The notes beneath the pieces were generated by a model, which did not search any database, was not told the origin of the DNA, and saw nothing but the letters and a program-made list of their open reading frames with translations. The translations under genes were made by a program, and so were the position numbers. DNA of 64,000 nucleotides from positions 1-64,000 of the forward strand of contig CAJUJK010000008.1 of NCBI GenBank assembly GCA_910586705.1, written 5' to 3'. Shown here one piece after another: positions 26,820-34,315 of the stretch (positions are counted from its first letter, which is position 1; the number at the start of each line of letters is the position of its first letter). The stretch comes from an uncultured Lachnospiraceae bacterium. Its GTDB lineage: Bacteria > Bacillota > Clostridia > Lachnospirales > Lachnospiraceae.

Positions 26820-27034
26820 ATGGAGAACGAGAAAGTTTTGTATATAGCTGAGATTCCTTATGAAACAGGAGAAGTCCATTTCAGATATTCGCGCAGACTG
26901 TCAGAAGATGGCACAAAGTGGATCCGGGACGGCTTGTTTACAGAGTATTACCAAAATGGAAATGTCGCCTCAACAGGCTTATATGAAATGGTCTGGAAAA
27001 TGGGAAACTGGAGGAAGAAGAAATTTATGAGTAG
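26820..27034 (+). pseudogene. Small MORN-like protein with a 3' frameshift
   Basis: A good ribosome-binding site (GCAGGAGGAACG) precedes the ATG. The first 56 residues read GLFTEYYQNGNVASTGLYE, a MORN-type repeat. After GLYE the frame as written runs on to 27200 with unlikely residues. Shifting by one base at about 26985-26989 gives NGLENGKLEEEEIYE and a stop at 27032-27034, the expected pattern YxNGxxxGK. One A seems lost from GAAAATGG. The extended reading would overlap a remnant on the other strand. A sequencing error is possible. Confidence 0.6.
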
Positions 27035-27071
27035 TGATTTCTTCTTCCTTCCGGGGAGTCAGCCTTGGCGT

Positions 27072-27454
27072 TTATTTGATGCCCATATAGGAGGAGATGA
27101 CCATTCTGTGCACCTCACTTGTCCCCTCGTATATTTCTGTGATATTTGCGTCACGCATGAAACGCTCAAATGGATAAAAAAGCTGTACGCCCTGTCCTAA
27201 TCCCATACATACCATTCCTGCAATAATGACAACTTTCATGGCAACGCCTATTCCTGCAATCGCCATATCGCCGTATTCTGCCATCTGGCTGTTGTCAGCA
27301 TTGACTTTCCACGGAGAAAATAGAAAATATAGTAACCTGCGCCGAAAAGATTTCCAAGAAGCTGTCCCATCATAGCTTTACCGGCTTCTCCTTCGGCACG
27401 GATTATATTCGCATAACAGTTTGAAATCAACACGAAAGGACCGCTGCACGCCAC
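27072..27454 (-). pseudogene. Chimeric remnant: MATE transporter fragments joined to an acyl-CoA dehydrogenase C-terminus
   Basis: From 27454 downwards the minus strand encodes MATE pieces: SGPFVLISNCYANIIRAEGE, then a jump within the protein to GNLFGAGYYIFYFLRGKS, then after a frameshift SQMAEYGDMAIAGIGVAMK and GLGQGVQ. At about 27175 this is joined in frame to RFMRDANITEIYEGTSEV, the typical C-terminus of acyl-CoA dehydrogenases, ending at 27072. No intact gene is left. It shows at least one internal deletion, one frameshift and one illegitimate junction. Confidence 0.8.
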
Positions 27455-27505
27455 GATACTTAAATTTTGCTTGCTTCGTAGTTCCTTCGCAGCACATCTG
27501 TCATA

Positions 27506-28264
27506 TCAGTTATCCTTCGTATCATTATTATTTGCCCATTGGCTTTTCGGAAGCGTTTTTGTAAGGACTAAGTTATAGGCAACGGTTATAAACACTAAAA
27601 CCAGAACATGAATAATGTGCTTTTCTATGGTAATATCTGTTTTATTTCCAAAAATGCTAAGAGTGTTAATGGCAGAATGGGCAATAATGCAGGGGAACAG
27701 ACTTCCGCCACGATAGAAAATCGTTACAAGCAAAAAGCCTATCGCAATCGCAAAGCAAATCTGGCACAAATTAGCTGCCAAGTCCATACCGCTGCCATTA
27801 AATAAATTTATCAAATGCCCAATACCAAAAGTTACACTTGAGATAATAATTGCAGATTTTACATTCTCTTTTGCGATTGATACAAACAGGAAACCTCTGA
27901 AAATCACTTCCTCCAAAAATCCAACGCAAAGCATACTCGCAATACGGCAAAACGTTTCCAATAACGAATAATTGACAGCAACACCGTTCCAAAGACTTTC
28001 CGTTGCTATGATAATAAGCGGCACATAGTAAAGAAACCGATGGGCAGGAACAGGTGATTTACAAAGTCCATACCGTTCTTGCAACCTGTTTTTTCGGATA
28101 AAGGCAAAAAGAATAATGGTCAGAAGGATACAAAAAATAGCATTTGCAGAGTATTCAATTCCTATTTTTTTACTTAATGGATATGCTAAAGATTGTAGGA
28201 CACAATAAACCACTATCCATACAATCGCAAAAGCCTGTTCGTTTTTTTCATATAACTTTTTCAT
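27506..28264 (-). CDS. CPBP-family intramembrane metalloprotease
   Basis: 252 residues with about eight membrane segments. The catalytic motifs of CPBP (Abi/CAAX-like) proteases are present: GFLEEVIFRGFLF (EExxxR), FGIGHLINLF and IAHSAIN. The start overlaps the TetR gene by four bases, so both are co-transcribed. Members act in prenyl-protein processing, bacteriocin self-immunity or signalling; which applies here is not readable. Confidence 0.85.
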   Translation of the reverse strand: MKKLYEKNEQAFAIVWIVVYCVLQSLAYPLSKKIGIEYSANAIFCILLTIILFAFIRKNRLQERYGLCKSPVPAHRFLYYVPLIIIATESLWNGVAVNYSLLETFCRIASMLCVGFLEEVIFRGFLFVSIAKENVKSAIIISSVTFGIGHLINLFNGSGMDLAANLCQICFAIAIGFLLVTIFYRGGSLFPCIIAHSAINTLSIFGNKTDITIEKHIIHVLVLVFITVAYNLVLTKTLPKSQWANNNDTKDN

Positions 28265-28833
28265 TTCATTTCCTCCTGTATTGCTAATATCGCACCTGTA
28301 TATACCCGTTCCAAATGCTTCTCTATAAGTTTTTCATCATACTCCAATGAATTGTTGGCTATGATACTGGCATATCCATGGACAAACATCGCAAGCGTTA
28401 TAAAAACTTCTTTTGTCTGTTCAATATTCATATCCATTTCTTCCTGCATGGCAGAAATAACAGGTATAAGTTCCTCGGAATTTATCATTTCAAGCAAGCT
28501 GTTTTCAACAACAAATCCCGATTGAAACAGAAAGCGGAACAAATAAGGTTCTTCAACCGCAAAGCGGATATAATTCACCCCGATTCCAAGCATTATATCT
28601 TCCTGTGTTTCTGGAATGTTCATCAAATATTCTGTATGATAGTCACCTGTTTTTTTGTAAGCAGCTTTTTTTAATGCTTCAATCGTTGCAAAATGGTACA
28701 TAACAGGCTGTGTGGAACAGTTTAGCTCGTTTGATACAGTCCGTGCATTGATGTTTTCCGCGCCTGTTTTGCGGGCAACCTTAAATGCAGCGTCAATAAC
28801 CATATCTCTTGTGATTTTAGGTTTTGGTGGCAT
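28261..28833 (-). CDS. TetR-family regulator
   Basis: 190 residues from ATG 28833 (a TTG at 28848 is in frame; GAGAGG lies ahead). The N-terminal HTH spans about 10-50 (VIDAAFKVARKTGAENINAR, then TQPVMYHF). The ligand-binding part is specific to its group. It most likely controls itself and the CPBP protease gene through the nearby palindrome. Confidence 0.87.
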   Translation of the reverse strand: MPPKPKITRDMVIDAAFKVARKTGAENINARTVSNELNCSTQPVMYHFATIEALKKAAYKKTGDYHTEYLMNIPETQEDIMLGIGVNYIRFAVEEPYLFRFLFQSGFVVENSLLEMINSEELIPVISAMQEEMDMNIEQTKEVFITLAMFVHGYASIIANNSLEYDEKLIEKHLERVYTGAILAIQEEMK

Positions 28834-28860
28834 AGCTTTTCCTCTCAATCAATAATTTAC

Positions 28861-28908
28861 GTTATATAACATAGATTATATTATGGACTGCGAAACTGAT
28901 TTTGTCAA
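28861..28908 (-). promoter_or_regulatory. Promoter and putative TetR operator
   Basis: On the minus strand TTGACA (28908-28903), 17 bases, then CATAAT (28885-28880). Downstream lies a perfect palindrome GTTATATAAC at 28861-28870, well placed for autorepression. Confidence 0.55.
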
Positions 28909-29020
28909 TCCATATGGTTAAACTTTGCCATAATTTTTGGTCATGTTATGAAAGAAACAGAGTTCGCGAAGAGTAAAGGAAAAGAGGTTTTTTTCATTCA
29001 GAATATGAGATAGAATAGAA

Positions 29021-29128
29021 GTCGGCGTTGCGGTAACACTCGTTAGTATTTTGACTACTGGTATCCGCATATGGCAAAACCGCAGGAATAAAGGAAAACA
29101 AAAAAGCAACCGCCCCGACCAAGGTTAG
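29021..29128 (+). pseudogene. Decayed copy of the small membrane peptide (toxin-like)
   Basis: Encodes VGVAVTLVSILTTGIRIWQN and a basic tail ending NRPDQG, nearly identical to the peptide at 34110-34244. No start codon remains: a TGA lies four codons before this stretch, and 14 bases of the intact copy are missing. It is followed by the same terminator hairpin. The region matching the antitoxin promoter of the intact copy is deleted here. Confidence 0.75.
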
Positions 29129-29141
29129 TGGTTGCTTTTTT
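29099..29141. terminator. Bidirectional terminator of the decayed copy
   Basis: AAAAAAGCAACC and GGTTGCTTTTTT arms with an A-run before and T-run after, the same as at 34216-34257. Confidence 0.75.
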
Positions 29142-29168
29142 TCTAATTTCAGTCTCTGGTATCAGCGT

Positions 29169-29609
29169 TTATTTCACATTCCCCTCACAGCAGTCAAAGC
29201 CCGGATTGAATGCGTAGAAGTTCTTGGAATCAAGGTGATCCTGCACGATCCTCAGGGCTTCACCGAACCTCTGGAAGTGCACAACTTCTCTAGCCCGCAG
29301 GAATTTGATCGGTTCATACACATCGGGTTCATCCTTTACGAGACGAAGGATATTGTCGTAGGTGGAGCGCGCTTTCTGCTCTGCAGCCATATCCTCCATC
29401 AGATCCGTAATGATATCGCCTTTGGACTGGAACTCACAGGCATTGAAGGGGATGCCGCCTGCCGCCTGCGGCCAGATGCCGACAGTGTGATCCACGTAAT
29501 AATTGCGGAAACCGCTCGCCTCGATCTGCTCCATGGAAAGGTTTTTGGTGAGCTGGTGGACGATGGCGGCTACCATTTCCAGATGTGCCAGTTCCTCCGT
29601 GCCGATGTC
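29169..29609 (-). pseudogene. Truncated copy of cotJC
   Basis: The 3' two-thirds of a CotJC (manganese-catalase-like spore coat protein) gene, nearly identical to 34428-34868. The 5' part is lost: homology stops within the codons for TDIGTEELAHLEM, and the few residues before that come from unrelated sequence. cotJA and cotJB are absent here. Confidence 0.88.
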
Positions 29610-29775
29610 AGTATCGAAATTGCACATCTAAAAAGTAGCGTAAAATGGGCACATCACCGAAATTTGTTAAGAATTCACAGGATTTTCAGCAATCGTAAAA
29701 TTGACTGTATTTTGTGTAAGTGTACGCTATAATAAAGCTAGTGAGATTAAGACGATGGGGTAGGAGGTGAAATCA

Positions 29776-29883
29776 TTGAACATAAAGAAAAGACTTTTAT
29801 TCAGAGATGGTCTTGCTATTTCCATTGAACCCATACAGAGGAGCAGGCATATGGAAATCTGTATGGGCATAAATAATCTTTAA
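29776..29883 (+). CDS. Small peptide, 35 residues, unknown
   Basis: TTG start with a perfect ribosome-binding site (AGGAGGTGA, 29762-29770). The peptide is basic at the N-terminus (MNIKKRLLFRDGLAISIEPI) and ends CMGINNL; it has one Cys. A perfect TATAAT lies at 29728-29733, but the best -35 (TTGACT, 29701-29706) is 21 bases away. The coding sequence contains an inverted repeat, CCCATACAG (29830-29838) and CTGTATGGG (29859-29867). It stands ahead of a small regulator and two ABC exporters, so a precursor or leader peptide is possible. I do not recognise a family. Confidence 0.45.
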   Translation: MNIKKRLLFRDGLAISIEPIQRSRHMEICMGINNL

Positions 29884-30000
29884 AGTAGGACGTGATACAC
29901 TACCATATGCCCTGTTGCTTTCTGTACTTAAGTAATATTTTAACCAGAATACAATGATGAGGCCAGTGTGCTTTGATCATATATGAATGAGGGTACAGAA

Positions 30001-30258
30001 ATGAAATATATAAATGCAGCAGAAATACTGCCTGAGCGATTATTGCAGGAATTACAAATTTACAGCGGCGGAAATATTTTATATATTCCCAAAGCAGGAA
30101 CAAAAGCTGACTGGGGAACAGAAAGCGGTTCTAAAGGTTTTTATCAGGAACGTAACCAGAGAATAAAGGCTTTATACATAGACGGGAATTCTGTTGATGA
30201 GTTGGCACTGCAGTATGGATTGTCAAAGAGTACGATAAAAAGAATCATATACAACTGA
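30001..30258 (+). CDS. CD3324-like small DNA-binding protein (Mor-type HTH)
   Basis: 85 residues. The N-terminal segment MKYINAAEILPERLLQELQI and the C-terminal helix-turn-helix (VDELALQYGLSKSTIKRIIY) are typical of CD3324-family proteins of Clostridia, related to the Mor activator of phage Mu. ATG 30001 is chosen over an upstream in-frame ATG at 29983. A terminator follows, so it is transcribed apart from the ABC genes and may control them. Confidence 0.75.
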   Translation: MKYINAAEILPERLLQELQIYSGGNILYIPKAGTKADWGTESGSKGFYQERNQRIKALYIDGNSVDELALQYGLSKSTIKRIIYN

Positions 30259-30266
30259 GAAAGAGG

Positions 30267-30295
30267 TGTCTGCCTGAAAGGGCAGGCATCTTTTT
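30267..30295 (+). terminator. Terminator after the CD3324-like gene
   Basis: TGTCTGCC (30267-30274) pairs with GGCAGGCA (30281-30288) around a six-base loop, followed by TTTTT at 30291-30295. Confidence 0.8.
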
Positions 30296-30346
30296 CTCAT
30301 GTTTGGCTATAACTGTTTTGTGTACTTGTAGTTGGGAAACGGTTCT

Positions 30347-30368
30347 TTTATACTTGAGAAAGTATAAA
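30347..30368. promoter_or_regulatory. Perfect palindrome upstream of the ABC exporter genes, putative operator
   Basis: TTTATACTT (30347-30355) and AAGTATAAA (30360-30368) with a four-base spacer, 30 bases before the first ABC start codon. It could be an operator for a dimeric regulator; the right arm also resembles a -10 element. Confidence 0.55.
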
Positions 30369-30397
30369 GAAAGGCTTGTGTGAAAGGGGCGTGTATA

Positions 30398-32131
30398 ATG
30401 ACGGTTTTGTCAATAAAGTATATTGTCGGATGGTCGTATGAGTATCTGCGGAAATATATATCGCATATTATTTTTATTTTGTTTTTGTCTTTGGCAATGA
30501 TTATTTTAAACCTATATCAGGTAAATTATATTCAAAATATCATAGATGTTGCTTTGCAAAAACAGTGGATTTTTGTGTTCCATATTATTTTTGGATTTAT
30601 TGTTATCAATCTGATCAGAATGTTGAGGAATTTTCTTTTTGCGCATATTTCAAACAGATTGGAGGCCAAAGTCTGTTTTGATATTAAGGGCAGTCTGGTT
30701 AGAAAACTGTTTGTAACAAAGCTACAGGAAATAGAGAAAGTTAATATGGGTCAACTGCTGAACAGATACAATGAGGATGTTGAAAAAGCTTCAAAATTCA
30801 TGCTTACGGGATTTCAGACATTGTTTTTCAATCCGCTCATGTCCATTTGCGGTTTTCTATATTTATTTCATTATAGTGGGAAATTGAGTATCGGTGTTTT
30901 TTTGCCAATTCCTCTGTTTGCGGTAATATTGGATTTTTATTCAAAACGCGCAGGAGGCATATATGAGGAGGGGTGTCAAATAAAATCCGGATATGTGGGG
31001 AGTGTATATGACATTACACATGGAATGGAAACCATCATCGCGAACCAGATGACAGACAGGATGCAAAAAAAGCTGAAAGGAATTACGGAAAATATATATG
31101 ATAATGAAGTAAAGTATTATAAGAACGGATGCTCATCTCTTGCATTTATTATGTCTACAACATATGTTCCCAATATTATTATTTTCATTTATGGTGGTTT
31201 ACTGGCAATTAACGGAGAAATACAAATTTCTTTGCTCTTTGCATATGGGCAGTTGATGAGTCTGATCAATATGCCCGTCATTGATCTTTTCAGCTCTCTG
31301 AATGAAATGCGGGAAATTGAGAAATCAATGAGACGGCTTGATGATCTGTTACTGTTGGAGGAAGATAACAGCGGTACAGAGACAAAAAGTATGGATATGG
31401 AAAGTGTTGTCAAATTTCAGAGGGTGTCCTGCTCATATGGGATGGAATCCTCCAAAGTGTTTGACCGTATTTCCTTTGAAGTGTGTGCAGGAGAATGTGT
31501 AGGGATCGCAGGTGAGAGCGGTGCAGGAAAGACTACATTATTAAATCTGCTATGTGGATTTTATTCAGCAGAAAAGGGGCGTATATTTTTATGGGAACGT
31601 GAAATTGGTAAATGGGATATGTCGGCACTTCGGCGACGTATTGCTTATGTTTCGCAGGAAAATCAGGTTATGGTCGGTACGGTAAAGGAAAACATAGCTT
31701 ATGGTCGTCCAGGTGCGGATATCAGGCAGATTGAAGCAGCAGCAAGATTCGCTGGATTGGATGAGTTTATCAGAAAACTTCCGAATCAGTATGATACGGA
31801 ATTGGGAGAAAATATGGATGAATGGTCAGGAGGACAGTATCAGAGACTGAATCTGGCAAGAGCATTTCTTCAGGAGGCTGATTTGTATTTGTTTGATGAG
31901 CCTACAGCGTCCCTTGACGGGTACAACGAAAAGATTATCATAGACAGCATAAAAAGGTTGCAGGACTTAAAGAAGACAATTTTCATTGTTTCCCATCGTC
32001 CTAATTTGTTGAAAGACTGTAGTTATATATTTTTCTTGCAAAAAGGAAAAATCATCGAGCAGGGAACACACTCGGAATTGATCGGAAAGCAAGGAGAATA
32101 TTATCGCTTATTGGGGAAGGAACCGTTATGA
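30398..32131 (+). CDS. ABC exporter half-transporter 1
   Basis: 577 residues from ATG 30398 (GGGG nine bases ahead; a GTG at 30380 is also in frame). Six membrane helices fill about 1-310, then an ATPase domain with Walker A GESGAGKTT, the Q-loop in YVSQENQVMVGTV, signature WSGGQYQR and Walker B DLYLFDEPTASLD, ending with the H-loop in IVSHRPN. No peptidase C39 domain. It most likely pairs with the next gene, which it overlaps by four bases. Substrate unknown: peptide or drug. Confidence 0.87.
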   Translation: MTVLSIKYIVGWSYEYLRKYISHIIFILFLSLAMIILNLYQVNYIQNIIDVALQKQWIFVFHIIFGFIVINLIRMLRNFLFAHISNRLEAKVCFDIKGSLVRKLFVTKLQEIEKVNMGQLLNRYNEDVEKASKFMLTGFQTLFFNPLMSICGFLYLFHYSGKLSIGVFLPIPLFAVILDFYSKRAGGIYEEGCQIKSGYVGSVYDITHGMETIIANQMTDRMQKKLKGITENIYDNEVKYYKNGCSSLAFIMSTTYVPNIIIFIYGGLLAINGEIQISLLFAYGQLMSLINMPVIDLFSSLNEMREIEKSMRRLDDLLLLEEDNSGTETKSMDMESVVKFQRVSCSYGMESSKVFDRISFEVCAGECVGIAGESGAGKTTLLNLLCGFYSAEKGRIFLWEREIGKWDMSALRRRIAYVSQENQVMVGTVKENIAYGRPGADIRQIEAAARFAGLDEFIRKLPNQYDTELGENMDEWSGGQYQRLNLARAFLQEADLYLFDEPTASLDGYNEKIIIDSIKRLQDLKKTIFIVSHRPNLLKDCSYIFFLQKGKIIEQGTHSELIGKQGEYYRLLGKEPL

Positions 32132-33816
32132 AGATAAATGGGCAGGTGTACTATATTTTCAGAGTGCTGAATGAAGAAAAGAAGCTGAAAATATTTTATA
32201 TATTGGCACTTATGATAGATGCCATGGTATTTCCATTAGCGCAGGTATTCACCAGTTTTTCTGAAAAGTGGCTGGTGAATGCCGTTGAATTCCACGACAG
32301 CCTGTATATGAATGGTGTGTATATACTCAGTACGGTGATTTTTATTTTAATCTTTTTTGTAAATCCACTGGCGGAGTACTACAAGGAAAAGAATGTCAGT
32401 GGCATGATACGAAGTCTAAAGGATCGAATGACGGATAGGTTATTGCATTTTCCGTTGGAATATTACACCAATGTGGACAGTGGAAAAATCATAGTACAGA
32501 TGACCAGTGATATTGACGGTGTTAAAGCTCTTTTTTCATGGTCGCTTCATAGATTTTTTCTGGCAGTCTTTTATGGATTTGGCTCTGTTGTGTTAATGTT
32601 TTGGCTGTGCTGGCAACTGTCAATTATAATTTTGATATTGGCGTTTTTTGAGATACTTGGCATGTCCAAAGTTTCTGTGAGAATTCAGAAGCTGAGTAGA
32701 GAGATTCAGGAGGGAAAGGCGGGTGGCAATAATCTTTATTCTGCATTTATCAAATGCTTGAAGTGTATCAAGATGCTTTCTCTGCATGACATCATGTATG
32801 AAAAGTTTTCAGGGGTCAATACAGAAATAACGGAGTTACAGATAAAAAGAGGTTCCCATATAGCCAGAATGAATGTTGTAAATGATTTTTTCAGTGCTGT
32901 TAATCTGCTGGGGGTGCTTTTTGCAGGAATCATTTTATATTTCGGGGGATATGTGGATATTGGATCGGTCATGGCATTTTTGGTTGTGCAGGACGGAGTT
33001 ACATATATGTTTGGTAACCTGAAAGATTTTTTTGCCACATTGCAGCAGTATATCATAAATATAAAACGTGTTTATGAGGTGATTGACAATGATCTTATGC
33101 AAAAAGAAAAAGATATACTGTACCGGCAGGCGATTGCTCTTTCAGAGATTCAATGCAAAAATGTATATTTTAAATATAATCAGGAATCTGAATATATTTT
33201 GGAGGATGTCAATATAAAAGTGTCAAAAGGTGATATTGCTGCTGTTGTTGGTGAATCCGGGAATGGAAAATCAACGTTAGTGAAGCTAATCATGGGATTT
33301 TATCAGCCAACGAAAGTGAATGTCTTTTATGACGATATCATAAATACGAAGATTACGAATGATGAAATATGCAGGCTTTGCGCTTATGTGCCGCAGTCGC
33401 CCTATTTATTTTATGACACGATTGCTGAAAATATCAAAGGGGGAAACGAAACAGCCACCTTCGATATGGTGCGGAATGCAGCGGCTCTTGCGGATGCCAC
33501 GGATTTTATTATGTCCAGAGATCAGGAATTTGAGACTATGGTGCTGGAAAGAGGAGCAGGGTATTCCGGTGGTCAAAGGCAGAAAATAGCTATTGCGAGA
33601 GCGATATTGTCAAACAAGAGTGTGATCGTATTTGATGAAGCAACAAGCGCCCTTGATTTAGAGTCTGAGAAAGTGATATGCGATTATCTGCAAAAAGAGG
33701 CACGAAAAAGAAAAATCATTGTAATCGTTTCCCATAGGGAAAGTGTGAATGCGATATGTAATCGGGTATTCCGGATTGAAAATGGTAAGGTACATGAGCT
33801 GAGTAAGGAACAATAA
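32128..33816 (+). CDS. ABC exporter half-transporter 2
   Basis: 562 residues, six membrane helices then an ATPase domain with Walker A GESGNGKST, the Q-loop in YVPQSPYLF, signature YSGGQRQK and Walker B SVIVFDEATSALD, H-loop in IVSHRES. It forms a heterodimer with the preceding gene. Both genes are AT-rich compared with the region after 35.7 kb, in line with acquisition as a unit. Confidence 0.87.
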   Translation: MKINGQVYYIFRVLNEEKKLKIFYILALMIDAMVFPLAQVFTSFSEKWLVNAVEFHDSLYMNGVYILSTVIFILIFFVNPLAEYYKEKNVSGMIRSLKDRMTDRLLHFPLEYYTNVDSGKIIVQMTSDIDGVKALFSWSLHRFFLAVFYGFGSVVLMFWLCWQLSIIILILAFFEILGMSKVSVRIQKLSREIQEGKAGGNNLYSAFIKCLKCIKMLSLHDIMYEKFSGVNTEITELQIKRGSHIARMNVVNDFFSAVNLLGVLFAGIILYFGGYVDIGSVMAFLVVQDGVTYMFGNLKDFFATLQQYIINIKRVYEVIDNDLMQKEKDILYRQAIALSEIQCKNVYFKYNQESEYILEDVNIKVSKGDIAAVVGESGNGKSTLVKLIMGFYQPTKVNVFYDDIINTKITNDEICRLCAYVPQSPYLFYDTIAENIKGGNETATFDMVRNAAALADATDFIMSRDQEFETMVLERGAGYSGGQRQKIAIARAILSNKSVIVFDEATSALDLESEKVICDYLQKEARKRKIIVIVSHRESVNAICNRVFRIENGKVHELSKEQ

Positions 33817-33963
33817 ATAGGAACGCCGGAATTATAATTTTGGAGAAATGCCGAGGATTTGTTGTAGACGTATTAAATGGAATATCATGTTATCAATAAT
33901 AAAAATTTATTAAATATTATAACAGTAACAGTTGCTTTTTGAATTATAAAAGTAAGGAATGGC
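33817..33963. other. AT-rich intergenic stretch after the ABC genes
   Basis: No gene or convincing hairpin is visible; very AT-rich with TTATTAAATATTATAAC-type runs. Confidence 0.5.
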
Positions 33964-33992
33964 TTGTAAATATTTTATCTATATAATATAAT
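33964..33992 (+). promoter_or_regulatory. Promoter of the toxin-like mRNA
   Basis: TTGTAA (33964-33969), 17 bases, perfect TATAAT (33987-33992). Start of transcription near 33999 gives a leader of about 110 bases. Confidence 0.75.
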
Positions 33993-34050
33993 AATTATGC
34001 GCTCCAAAACGGGTAAGCGGTTCGCCTTTTGCCAGATGATTCATCTGAGA

Positions 34051-34071
34051 ACTTCCATAACCAGAGGAGGT
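34051..34071 (+). promoter_or_regulatory. Hairpin that can hide the leader-peptide Shine-Dalgarno
   Basis: ACTTCC (34051-34056) can pair with GGAGGT (34066-34071), which contains the ribosome-binding site. A second small stem, CAGAT/ATCTG at 34033-34047, lies just upstream. Confidence 0.5.
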
Positions 34072-34104
34072 ATGTCAATGGAAAATCTACGAAAGGGTAC
34101 TTAG
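34072..34104 (+). CDS. Leader peptide upstream of the toxin-like gene
   Basis: Reads MSMENLRKGT (ATG 34072, or 34078). It is the only frame served directly by the AGGAGG ribosome-binding site at 34065-34070. Its stop is five bases before the toxin-like start, so the toxin may be translated by coupling. Confidence 0.5.
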   Translation: MSMENLRKGT

Positions 34105-34109
34105 TACAT

Positions 34110-34244
34110 ATGAGATTCGATGTGCTTGTAGGGATTGTCGGCATTGCTGTAACACTCGTTAGTATTTTGACTACTGGTATCAGCATATGGCAAAACCGCA
34201 AGAATAGAGGAAATCAAAAAAGCAACCGCCCCGACCAAGGTTAG
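34110..34244 (+). CDS. Small membrane peptide, candidate type I toxin
   Basis: 44 residues: a short N-terminus, one hydrophobic helix (VLVGIVGIAVTLVSILTTGI) and a basic polar tail (WQNRKNRGNQKSNRPDQG). This layout is that of type I toxins such as TxpA, BsrG and Fst, which damage the membrane. The stop is placed inside a bidirectional terminator. A convergent antisense promoter lies downstream. Its own ribosome-binding site (AAAGGG) is 12 bases away and weak; translation probably depends on the leader peptide. No family match is claimed, only the architecture. Confidence 0.6.
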   Translation: MRFDVLVGIVGIAVTLVSILTTGISIWQNRKNRGNQKSNRPDQG

Positions 34245-34257
34245 TGGTTGCTTTTTT
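34216..34257. terminator. Bidirectional terminator shared by toxin-like mRNA and antisense RNA
   Basis: AAAAAAGCAACC (from 34216) pairs with GGTTGCTTTTTT (to 34257). A-run on the left and T-run on the right let it end transcripts from both sides. It overlaps the last codons of the peptide gene. Confidence 0.85.
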
Positions 34258-34309
34258 GTTTAACAACTTAAACTGAGGCGAACCGTTTGCTTTACGGAGC
34301 GCTCTTTGT
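34216..34309 (-). ncRNA. Candidate antisense RNA antitoxin
   Basis: Transcribed leftwards from a strong promoter (34344-34316), it would start near 34309 and end in the shared terminator, about 94 bases long. Its 3' part is complementary to the 3' end of the toxin-like mRNA (34216 to about 34257). It has no open reading frame with a ribosome-binding site. This matches the convergent layout of RatA/TxpA and SR4/BsrG. Confidence 0.55.
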
Positions 34310-34315
34310 ACGATT

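Larger units (their letters stand above)
29021..29609. repeat. Left copy of a split direct repeat (with 34137-34868)
   Basis: 29021-29141 matches 34137-34257, and 29146-29609 matches 34405-34868. Both blocks align without indels and with few substitutions. The left copy lacks the about 145 bases that separate the blocks on the right. The two copies flank the peptide/regulator/ABC cassette in the same orientation. Confidence 0.9.

Noticed and set aside
27035..27200. C-terminal extension of the MORN-like frame
   Set aside because: It follows a frameshift and overlaps the acyl-CoA dehydrogenase remnant on the other strand.
29235..29732. Open frame on the + strand, repeated at 34386-35024
   Set aside because: Both are antisense to cotJC and its copy; the similarity between them only reflects the repeat.
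29701..29733. Promoter with TTGACT and TATAAT before the 35-codon ORF
   Set aside because: The spacer is 21 bases, too long for a normal promoter; only the -10 is convincing.
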